Program-made: the position numbers and the translations under genes
The notes under the pieces: generated by a model
What the model was told of the DNA's origin: nothing
The model's database searches: none
The model's input: only the letters and a program-made list of their open reading frames with translations
Source of the DNA: Neodontobutis hainanensis
Taxonomy: Eukaryota > Chordata > Actinopteri > Gobiiformes > Odontobutidae
Direction: 5' to 3'
Assembly (NCBI GenBank): GCA_024349245.1
Contig: JALDNG010000022.1
Coordinates: 13,028,501-13,092,500, forward strand
DNA length: 64,000 nucleotides
Shown: piece after piece, positions 39,801-51,800 of the stretch
Layout of the letters: the number at the start of each line of letters is the position of its first letter
Position numbering within the stretch: the first letter of the stretch is position 1

Positions 39801-42800
39801 ATTTGATAGACTTTAGTTATGCTTTACGGCGTGCTGATTCAGCGTGCATGTTCACTGTTCGACCTCTGAAAAAGATTACTCTGCAGAGTGGTCCAAGTTA
39901 AAACTGTGACGGAGCACTTTTACTGTGGCTCCGAGTGTAATTGGATTTCCACGTTTCATTTAACCCACTAGATGCATCAATACTTCCAGCTACTGGACCC
40001 ATCGCAGATATCGAATGGACAGAGCAGCACAGCAACATGTGTTTCTCAAGCAAAACAGAACTAATCTCGTACATTTCATGCTTTAGAAACAGTCATTAAT
40101 TACATACAATTAAAGATTGCTCATCCAGAAAAAAGGGGTGAACTTTTACCCAGTTCAACAAAGTTTAGGATGTGGGGTACTTTGTTATAATTACAGTTAC
40201 AATGACAATGACATGTGGCTGCTTTTTGTGTTTTGGGGATAAGTAATGCCGTTCATTTGTCTTTGTAGGTAGTCTGTTGTTGCTCTCTAAGATAAGGAAA
40301 ACAGGATTGTATGTCTGCAGGTTTCTGTATGTGTGGCAACACAAAGGATAAATCTGTGAACTCCATTTAGCCCTCATGCTGCTTTTTTCTGTGTATATTG
40401 TGTGTTGTAAAGGCTTGTGTTTAATTGTTAGGACCGGTGTGAGTGTTGTTGTGTGTTTTGAAATACGATGACTTATCTACTTAATTGTACGTCTGCTGAC
40501 CCTGATCCAACTAATAAAGGCTGGAGGGGAAGTATGTGTTTCTGTGTAAACTTCAAGTCATTAATACCATTGAATTTTAATCATTCAATGGTATCAGTCT
40601 TGCAACATACAGTACTTTCCTGTTAGTGGTCTGCAGGATTGACTACAACATTGTACTTTTATTTTGTGCTGCTGATAAAAAAACAGGATCTAATTGTCTC
40701 TCTTCACTTTGTGAAGTCAAATCCTTTTGTAATAATCTTTCAAAATGACTGCAAGTGATGCTACATGCTGTAACTGTGCAGAAGAAAGAAATAGGCTTCG
40801 GAATTGAATTGTTTTACGGAAAAAAAACAACCTCACATTTACCATGTTCTCATTTTCCAGGCATAGTATGTTTAGACACTGGTCTGTCTCACGCTGAAGT
40901 GATTGTGAAGGCCATAGTGTCAGTTATAGTGTCGTATTTAGTGGTGATTTACGACCATCAGCTCCCTCACAGTATCCAGGAGAGGTTCGAGCTCAGAGAG
41001 AGTTGCTATAACCTCCAAGGAATAGGCATTTGTCAAAAAATGCAAATAACAAACAAAAAAAGTAGATGTCTTAATGCTGGAGGAGAAAATCTGTGGAACA
41101 ATCTAGATGACAAATTGCAAGGGTGTTATTCAGTAAAAATAGTTAAAAGAATGTACAAAGCGGATGAAAAATATAAAGGATTATTATAATTGTTTTTCGT
41201 GAATGATTTGGGTTGGTGAAGTGTAGTGTGTTTGTCTTTTGTGATAGTTCGGGGGCATGTTGTTGTTGTTGTTGTTGTTGTCATTTTTATTGTTGGTCTT
41301 GTTTTAAATACATGTTACTGTAAAATGTGTAAAATAAATTAAATGTAAAAAAGATAAATTATATGTTTAAAAATAATCAAAATAAACTAAAATAAACAAA
41401 TTAAATAACTAACTTAAATGAACTAAATTTATTAAATGGTTGATAGTTATTTGTGTAAAGCCTTGCAGGTGGACCAGTGATCTTTCCTTTCATCAGAATT
41501 ATGATTTTATTGATTCATTTGTAGCATTTCCATTCAATCTCAGACGGCTGCCATATCAAAGGACTGGACTTCTTAATGATCAGATCTGAAGCCTCAGTAA
41601 TAAGGTTGCTACAACTCATTACAGCTCAGTCTTCAACCAAACTCAAGGTTTCGTTACTTCACAGCTTCGATGTTTTGACCAATATCTTATCTCCGCTCAT
41701 CTGCTACCAAATGAGCAATAATTTAATTCCATGTCATACCATGGCTTGCAGAACTCTTACGAAAAAAAAATCTTCCCAGAGACATAATGAATGCATTTTA
41801 CCAGAGGGGAATGCCAATTATGAACCTGTAGCCAGAAGCCAAACCAATAAGTCTGCTCAAGTCTGTCAAACAAGGCAGCTATGGCACCAACAACAACTCT
41901 GAATTAATTAATTCATTCTGAGAGTGAGACAGAGGTGAAGAGACAGCTGCTGTCAAGTGACTAAACCGTTGTATAAACATCTCGCCTTTGATTAGATTTG
42001 TGTGTTAACGTAATGTGAATTTTGGCTTGGCTTGGTTTAGTTTGAATTGGTTTCGTTTGGCAGTGGGTTATGGACATAATTTTGGCTCAGTGACCATGGT
42101 TTTGTAGAAATTGCAGACAGAGGAAATTGCAGGAAAGAAACCACAATGGCATATTAATAGTTAGTATAAATGGTGGGAATTACTGTGACATCGATATGAT
42201 ACTATCAGATACACTGCTCAGAGTAAAAACAGTTTCACAATAATGACACAATGACATTCTTATCCACATTACAGATCTTTTGTAAACGTTCCCCTTAAGT
42301 GCATAAAGAAGGATTTATTATGTTTATATACTTACATAGTTACTGCATTATGGTGGTATTACAGAAGATGCTACAGATCAGCTTTTTTATAGATCAGTCC
42401 AGTTTTCCACTTTATAGATGGCGTTCAAATCTACTTTAACAGCAAACCATTAAACTGGACCTTTTTGTTCTCATCTCAACTACAAAACAATAGGACCATT
42501 TGGACATGCTGTTTTACATGATGCCCCTACCACCAACCATTACCCTTTACTGAGAACTTAAGGCTTTGTGGGCACTACCTGGAAAACTCTTTTAGTGCAG
42601 TGGATTGTGTTTAGTTTAGTCCACTTGACCTCTGGAAATCTACACTAGTCTAGATTGAGTTGCAGATTGAGATTAAGGTACGTCCCACACCTTGCCCACA
42701 CTGGGGTGAATTCATAGACCTATAGAAATAACTTTGTGGTTTGACTGCGCTAGTTTTAGGCACACGTGCACACGAGTATTCTCACTTGTTGGGACGGGCA

Positions 42801-45800
42801 AAGGTATGCTTGGGCTTCCAGAAGGAATGCAGGATCACACAGGAACGAGTGAAAGAGTGTAGCAGCGAGAAGAAAGTAAGAGGCAGGTGCGTTTGGGAGA
42901 AGGAAATTAATGGTTAAGTAATGTTGTCTTGAAGTGTGCTCCATGGAGACCAGTGGTTGCTGTCCTATATATGCAGGCCAAACCAAATACAAGTTTTGAA
43001 TTAAATAGATTTAGTAATGATTAAGTGAAAACTAGCCTCCAGCTGAACAAGGTTTTTAGGTAACACTTTAGAGTAGGGCACTTTAGAGTAGGGTTAGGGG
43101 TTTTCGGTTAGGGTTAGGATGAAAATATGACATGACATGATCATTCCTGGTGATTCTTTAGAGTTAAATGCATGTACTAATGTATGAGTCCTGCATGAAT
43201 TAATGCATGAATTCATGATAAAATGTGTCCCCTACTCTAAAGTGTTACTGTTTTTTTATAATGCAACACAAAAATCTGGTCCCTTCTGCATAATCTTCTC
43301 TGATAAATGAATCTATTTATCTATCCCCATAAATATTGCATCAGACATTACCACATAATCAATACTGAGAAATACACCTCATCAGCATTCATGTTGGTCT
43401 AAAGTGGTGAATATAAACTCTGTTTGTCAAATGATTAGCTGAGTGATTTGATTTGGGTGGTTCTTGAATTGACAGCATGCTTCAATCAGCGCTTATACAA
43501 AAGCGTCCAAGGCTGTGGTTTGTTCTCTGTAAAAGTGAGTGACCAAACTGTAGGCCTCTGATGAGACAAGGGCCACTTGTCCCTGATTGTGGATATAGTG
43601 CATTAAATAGTGTTATTATCAGTGAGAACAAGCACTCTTGACCTTTGCTCAATCTAGATACAACATTTTAATTGGATGTTTTATAAGTGTCTTAAACTGT
43701 AATATTTATGGTTTGTTTTTCCTGAAAATAACAAAAATCTTCAGTTTCCACTACATTTCTTTTCTTAATCTTGAATACAGCCTTAGGCAATGTTTCCCAC
43801 AAGCCTAGTGCCAGCCATGTAACATGTGCAAGTCCCCCAGGATATGGACTTAACTAAATATATGCAGAAGCTTGAGGGCAAAATCAGTGTTAGCAACCAT
43901 ACCACCTAAAGAGGCTTTTTTTTTATTCAACCCAAATCTCCTCTTGCAGCTTATCGCTATTCTCCTTGGAGAATGTAAATGTAGGAAAAATGATTTCTTT
44001 ACTTTTAAAACGGATGTAGAGACACGCAGCTACCTCTGAGGTTAAAAATTTAAACCAGAGCGAGTATTCACCTGTGCTGCTCTGCTAATGGTCACTGGAG
44101 GTTGGCTTCACAAGATATACCTGTTAAAAACAAAATATGGAAATGCTTGAAAAAATAAAACCTTAACATTAACATCAAAATATATTTCTTAGTCCACGCA
44201 AACCTATAGTGTCCCAGGTGAGTTTAGCAATATCACTGTATCACTGTCACTGAATACATTTTTGTGACAGTAATTATTTTCATGATTAAGCAGCACCAGC
44301 AAGTGTTTATTAACAATGAAGACATGTTGAGCGTTACCTAAATATAGATCCAGTCTCATCTTTTGATTGAGAAATAAGGGCACAGGATTTATTTAGCATA
44401 CCTTTTTAAATTCATTAATGTAGACTTTTATATAAAAGTATTGGTTCTTCAATGAATGTCGCAATGGACTATCTCAAGGCTATCATTTTAGCAAAACCAA
44501 TTAATACTGTTTTGATTTGTAATAAAAAAAAAAAAAGATCATTGTCCTTCCCAGCTTCTTCTTCTTATCTGCCAACCACTTGTTTATTTCACAGCCTCTG
44601 ATTTATTGCACCTACATACAAGAGCTGCTAAACTGTATTTCATTTTTCCCTAAGCAATGACAATAATAAAGTTCTAAATGCAGTTTATATTCTTAGAGAA
44701 CATTGTTGCTCTGTTTAGCATTGTGTATCTACAGATTAATGTCACTTTCACATTGGCCATTGTTTCCCATCACTGAGCCCTTTATGTTTTAATTTTCTCT
44801 GCACTTGTTGTAACTACATAAATGCATCCTTCTGCATATATTAGTATTTGCTTCCTTCATATACCACAGTGGCATGGTTGAATTCTTCCAAGTAAATTAC
44901 ATTTTTATAGCAGGATGCCAGCTGCTTCCATTACCCAGCAACCCAGGAATGCAGTAAAGCATATGCGTCTGTGGTAAACGCCCTGCATCGTCTGGGTTGG
45001 TAAGCAAATCAACAACAAAATGCTAACATTTGCCATTGCACTTGAGTATGCTGCTTCTGAAGCACACATGCAACACTGATGGTGTGGTTTTTAACTCCAG
45101 AGGAGACTTCTCCCCCCTCTGCTGACCCTCTTTGAAACCCTCTAAGACGTTTGGAGGAAAGTGAATTGATCAAAGAGAATTTTAAGCAGCAAAGTTGAGA
45201 AGAAGGAAACTTTAGACCCGGTTGTGCCACACTTCTTTTCTCTGCATTGCTCTCATAGGATTTTAAACAGTGCTAAATCAATAAAAGATATCCTGAAATG
45301 AAAAATTCCAGTCATGAAAAAAATAAAAATACAAGCTCTTTTAAACTTTTTCAGTTATGCTTTTGGTGTAGTTTGATTGAGGGACTCCCGGTTACAACAT
45401 GATTAATATGTCATTTTAATATATGTTGATTTTATATCAGCATCTTCAACATTTAAAGACCATTCTGAAGCCATGGAGAGTTTATGGAGTTGGCAAGAGA
45501 CCCCTGGGTCCAGGTCAGCCACAAAACGTCCACTGTCTAGTCTGCGTGTTGGCGTCAACAAAACATAAAAATGACTGCCTACCATTATATTTTAGGATTA
45601 TCAGGCTGTAACTGCATAACTGTAATAATTTATGTACATTTTGCATAAATATATGTGGAAGTGGTTTTAAAATTCGGCAGTGTTTGCATGTAATCCACTT
45701 TGACAGATGTGTGGGAGATTTGTGTGTTTTGTTCAGAGTGACAGCTTAAGTCAGAATGTATATATAACAGCCTTTCCTGTTTAAAAAAACACTGTAGGAT

Positions 45801-48800
45801 ATGTAGCTTGATGATTAAGACAAAACCTGACATGAGACAAATCTTTCATATATATCTTTGATGCAAAACTGTAACCTTAAATGGAAGTACTGATTGTCCA
45901 TGTCTCTTCTGACCTCCCATAGTAGAAATAAATCATTTTTTTTTAAAAAGAAACCAAAACAAAATAGTGAGAAAAGAGTGGATCAGGTGCTATTTCCTGC
46001 TGTCAGTCTCACTTTCTCTCAAACGCTCACACAGCAGCCCACGTCGATGAAACATTCATGCAGCAGTGATGATGAAGGCGTCTCCTCTTCTTCTGCTCCA
46101 CTTACCCTGGTGGACAAATTTTGCTCCCAAACCCACAAAGACACACCCACGCTCACACATACACAATTGAAGGCACATGAAGTGACCCGGGACCTTTTAG
46201 GAAGGAAGCGAGTGCCGATGCACACAGCTGTGGGGTAGTTACTCACCAGCTTTAACCTCCGCAGACGTGGGCACACCATGAACACACACACGCAAACGCA
46301 GCAGTCCTGAGGCGTCCAGTCTGCCAAGAGACTGATGCTGCAGACTGCTTTCGAAGCTGTCTGGCAGTGTCAGATCTTTATTTTTACTTCTCTGCGGGTC
46401 TGAGTATCCCCTTTAGAATAAGGAAATGGTGAAAGTGAACAATTTTGTTTTCCTTACTCTATATTTTTCAGTTCCTTAGTGAAGGTCAGAGTCACATTAT
46501 TTCTAGATTGGTGCACAAGTTGTGAGCGTCACTTTGCGAGTTTAGGCAGACAGAAGGTGTAGAAGAAGCAAGGTAGTGGCAGACAAAATGGTGGTGGATA
46601 ATGCAGTTTTGCTGTTGCTGTTTGCTCCTCTAACCTGTTTGTCTCTCTAACTGATTTCCTTTTTTTTTTCACCTCTATTTTACTCTGACAAAAAACTATT
46701 TATATCTACAGTATATCCACATATTACTGGGATAATCTGAAAAGTCAACAGATAGGCATTTGGACAGTCTTGTTGTTTCCTTGTGCATTTTGGCTTCCTT
46801 GTAATTTACATCATCTAGCAATAAAATATCCCATTGATTATTGTTGTTTTGAGCATAGGAAATTATTTTTACTTGAATTATGTAGGTTTATGGTAATATG
46901 ACTGACGCTCTTTGGCTCCTAAAGACGATAGTTTTCCACTAGTCTAATACATTCTTGTACTCCTGTATTCTGGCACTCCTTCATATCCATCACAATGTGC
47001 ATCAACAACACAGTCTTTGCTGATATAGAAGAACACAGAAAAATCTACAGTAAAAATGAACAATAATAAGTTGGTTTTGGCCATTCACAAAAAAAAAAGT
47101 GAGTGCCATAGATACTATGAATATACAGACATTTCCTATAATTAAAGATAAAAATATAGAAAATCTTTCACCATGTGTATATAAAGCTAGACAGTACCTT
47201 AACATTACACAGTTAACATTAATTAATGCGTGTATTTGTATGTTTTTGAATTAATCTGCCAGGGTAATTAATAATTACAGCAAATGAATCAGATTAGATA
47301 TAATTAACGTAATGACTGTGTGTACTGTGTGTTGCAGGTGAACATCTGAGGATGTGTCCCCAGGGTCCGACCTGTTGTACCAGTGCCATGGAGGATAACC
47401 TGGCTGGCCTGAGTGCCCGCGAGAACGAGGCTCTCATCAGAGAGGCTGGCAGGTCGCTGCAGGCCTCCTTCAATGCTCTCCACAGGAGCTTTGACAGTAA
47501 GCAGCCAGTGTTTGTGTATGGTGTGTGTTTAAAGCATGGGGACTCATTAGCGAGCTCAGTGCTAAAGCTTCAGCCCAGAGGAGAGTGACATTTGTACATT
47601 GTGTATTTGTTTAGTTTGTGTTCACTAGCTGTTTTCAGCTCCAATACAGCAGCTTTGATAGTCAGTATGAGTGTGTGGAAAAGGGGCATTTGTGTGTGCC
47701 CGGTGTGTCAAGGGGACCCCTGACTGGGTGTTATAATGAGAGCGGAGTCAGCCAGACACAATGAAATGTGATAAGCTGATCCCTGATCTCAAAGGGGCAC
47801 ACATATACACACACACACAAACAGAGGGCTGTCCCCCGGGGCAGTGGCTGGTTCAGCTAATGAGCAGTTGACCCACTGAGGAGCCGAGTCGGCAGATCAC
47901 TGCACATCAGAGAAAGACAGGGATGGAGGGAGCATGAGAGAACTTAAAAAAAGAAGAACTGAAAACTGCCAGCGTTAACGACGACAGGGAGAGAGACAGA
48001 TATAGCCAGTGAGAAATGTGTCATTAGTAACATGAAGTAAACTGTAAAAATGGAGAAAAGGCAGAAACAGATTGCTGGAGGAGACAGTATTATTAGTGTG
48101 GCCACCTCAGTAGCAGTAATGTAGCCGTCCATCTGGTTGTGGTTAGAACAGGCTGGCACTGGCCCACAGCCTTTGAAACGTAAGGGAAAAGCCCAGACCA
48201 ATATTCTGCAGAGACAGCTCATTGACTCCCTCATAGTCTTTGTTTGACCTCTCTATTGCTGTTTCTATCTGGCCCTAAGAAGGTTTCAAACAAATCTTTT
48301 GCAATGGGATGAATTTAAATTAGATGTGCCCATCCAATGGGTAGTGTTCAGATGGATAACAACTGAATATGCTTTTGAGTTCATAAACACATACAGTTGT
48401 ATATTTATTTTGTTTTGCTTATGAATATCAGCCGCTCATTGCTTTGCGCTCCACTGATTAGTTCTGTTGTTAATTTGCACCACTCCTTCTTTAGCCTATT
48501 TCACTGAGCTGCATAGTCGTTCAGAGCGCTCACTGCAGGAGAAGCTGGCTCCCCTCGGCTCGCTGTACTCGCAGAACACCCGTCTCTATGGCGACCTCTA
48601 CACCGACCTAAGGCAGTACTATCGGGGCTCAGCTCTAAACCTGGAGGAAACCCTGACAGAGTTCTGGTCCCGCCTACTGGAACGCACCTTCAAAAGCTCC
48701 TCGTCTGATGTGAGTAGTAGAAAGATGATAAGTTGCACTTTCGGGTTTGAACCTAAAAGACATTTACAGGAGACATGTGACAAGGGTTAGTTGGTGTAAG

Positions 48801-51800
48801 ATATGTAGAGCATCATTACAGAAACACTAGTGATGTTTTGCTGTCTGCCACAGAATAAAAACATAATCTTTTAAACCAGCAACTAACATATGTGGAACTT
48901 AAAGCACTGTTTAAACAAGATAAAAAAATATCAAATAGCAGTTTGAATCTCTTAATTGGTCACTGGTAATCTCGAAGTAGTAATCTTCACAAATAAAGAA
49001 CTGAATTGCTCTAAGACATGTATTTCAAACGCGTCTTTTGGAACACATACACATAAAAAAACGAAAGACAACTTTACAGAACTATTTTGTGACAAGCCTT
49101 TCAGCAAGTCCCTCTCATCTGAAGGCTTTGCTTCTGTTTTGCCTCACTTCTCCAACTTGACAAGCTGATAAGAGTCCATTTTTAGATGCATCACTTGGCC
49201 TTACATTGTTTTTCATCTACTACTATCACATTCCCATGAACGCTGTGTTGTATTCTTCTTAAAGGGAGAATGTTTTTTCTTCTTTTAATAGCACACGTCT
49301 GGCTGTCTACAGAGGTGTTGATGTTTGAACAGTCTTCTTTGTTCAGCTCTGTTGGTCTAATAAAGTCACAGTGTCCGAAATATCAAAACACACTTTCACG
49401 CTTTTTGCTTTGTCTGGCAGGTCACCCTATCAGAGGACTACCTGGAGTGTGTCGCTAAGCAACAGGAAACACTGCGGCCGTTCGGAGATGTCCCGAGAGA
49501 CTTGAAGACGAAGGTGATCCGGGCTTTTGTCACAGCCAGGTCATTTGTCCAGGGGCTGATCGTCAGTGGAGAGGTGGTGCGAAAAGTGTCACAGGTGAGA
49601 TGCAGTGAAGCAGACAGTGACAGGAAGTGTTCGTCAAAGAGTCAATGTGTGGGCCATTGTGTGTTTGTCGAGGCTGTAATCAAAATATTTATTATATAGT
49701 ATGTTTATTGCCTATTCTTTTTAGTTTTTGCTTGAGATGTTCCCACATTTTAGAGTATGTAAAAGTAATAAATGTAATATATAAGGTAGCATTTTAGGCA
49801 TGCTTTAAAAGGAAAAATACATAAATTTTTGTTTTCTCTGCATTTAGTGTTACAAGTAAATAGAAAATACAAACCCCGATCAAATACAAGACTTAATTAT
49901 TTGTATGGTGATTTGGTATAATAAATCTTTTGTAAAAAAGTGTGCCCGATATTTAGCAATGGTTGTATTTTTGCTGCGTGTGGCTGGAGATGTGCAGGGT
50001 TGAGTCCCACTAAAACAATCATGATGGATGCATAGTGGTCACACCCTAACTGCCACAGAAAACAATATCTCCGCCCCAAAACAAGGCACAAAACACATCA
50101 AAAATCAAATGTCATCAAAACAAAGCTCTTATTTGCAGAGATGGCAAAGCTCCTGTCAAATTATCCACGCGATGCTCACTTAGACTCTTTGTATCCTGTG
50201 AAAAGAAATTTGGTAATGTTTACTCTACTCTTTTAATTCACAAGTGAATTATTTAATCAAGCTTTTCTATTTTAGAGAAGTGACAGCTACTTTTGTTATT
50301 TTTGTATAATTTGTTTAACTTGAACTTTTTTGGGCTGTGTTCAACTTGACATTAAGCCCCACTTTAGCCACACAAAGGCATTGCAATAAAAAATGTGGTG
50401 ATATTTTTGGGTTTCACAGCAATAAATTTCAGATGAAGTATAGATAAAATACTATAATAAAGATATAGATTAAAGATTCTACATACTACTGCTTATGTTG
50501 TTTTTCTCCAACTGTTGGGATTCTCTTTCGTTCAGACTTTTAAGAAAAGCCTGTAAAAAATCTCTGCTGGGAAACTGGACACTTTTCTTGAGGACATTGT
50601 TACAGACACAGATTGTCACAGACAGTGATGGATGAAGAACAACCAACATTTCCTTTTGTTCATCTACTGCCTCACATTAAATATAACATTACTGCCCTCT
50701 AGTGTCTGCTGTTCTCTTTTCCCTCATTGTACTGAAGCTGCAAAAATATCTCATAAGAAGCATTATTGGATTATTGTGTCAACATGACCAGGTCCCTCTG
50801 AGTCCAGAGTGTGTGAAAGCCCTGATGAAGCTGGTGTATTGTCCTCACTGCCGCGGCTTGGCCTCTGTCATCCCCTGCTCCAACTACTGCTCCAACGTCA
50901 TGAAGGGCTGTCTGGCCAACCAGGCCGACTTGAACTCCGAATGGCAGAACCTCATTGGTACGTTGGATAAAGTCCAGAATACACACTTGGTTGGAAAGTC
51001 TATATAGTAATTTATACAAAATATGACACATCTTGTATGTATTTGAGTGGATTTTCTAACAGCTTCGTAAAACACTAGTTTTGTTGCTTACTCACAGATA
51101 CCATGATCCAGGTGGCATCGAGCTTCAGCACAGAGCCCAGTCTCGACGTTGTTCTCTCGTCCATCCCTTTACGAATCTTTGAGGCAGTGTACTACCTGAA
51201 GGACAACATGGACTCCTTTACTGCCAAGGTAGAGACACAGAATTTTGCAACGAGCACTTTAGTTGTTTTTCTTTCGCTTGGCCTTGAGCAAAATCCTGGC
51301 TCCAAGATAATGGATGTACTTCGATGATACAACGCTATTAATTACCCACATCATTACTTTTCTCAAGAAAGCTTAAGGGTTTTCTCAGAATTTAACAATG
51401 GGCTCTTCTAATAATAGATGTGATCTTTCTGTAGTAGGTGAATCGTTTTGTGGATACATTTGGTTGTTAAATGAGAAAAGAGATTTATTTAAGTGTATTT
51501 GGTAGATCTGTGTTGTTGTGTTGACTGTCTTTAGTTGCCAAATTATTAGGTATAAGATATAAACAAGGAAAGTAGCTGAGATACTGATTTGGAGAATTGG
51601 TGGAAAATGTAAAAAGCAGGTACAAAACATTACAAAATGCTTGTTTTGATTCCAATATAAAGCCAATATTATATAGTTCTGTGACAATGTTTATAAAGAA
51701 ATATCTATAGCGACATCTGCTTGAAACAGTTTAATGTTGTGGATCTCAGAACGGTGCTGATTGAAAGAAATTTGACACTATTTGAAAGGCAATTAATTGT

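Larger units (their letters stand above)
24853..47337 (+). other. gpc1 intron 1 (22.5 kb)
   Basis: Bounded by GTAAGT and GTGTTGCAG. Glypican genes typically have a long first intron, and this one makes up over three quarters of the gene. It contains a degenerate AGTC tetranucleotide tract, a tRNA-like fragment, a composite SINE, LINE 3' tails, a LINE reverse-transcriptase relic, a MITE and two perfect hairpins, each listed separately. I saw no exon of another gene in it on either strand. Confidence 0.8.

Noticed and set aside
39918..39950. TGGCTCCG similarity to miR-149 seed region in gpc1 intron 1
   Set aside because: Only 8 bases match, the flanks do not form a typical precursor, and the 5' seed differs.
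41576..41902. 108-codon + strand frame in gpc1 intron 1
   Set aside because: No recognisable domain, no splice sites and composition like the surrounding intron.
49955..50060. GGGTTGAGTCCCACT, resembling a tRNA B-box, in gpc1 intron 4
   Set aside because: No matching A-box or cloverleaf; at most a very old SINE fragment.
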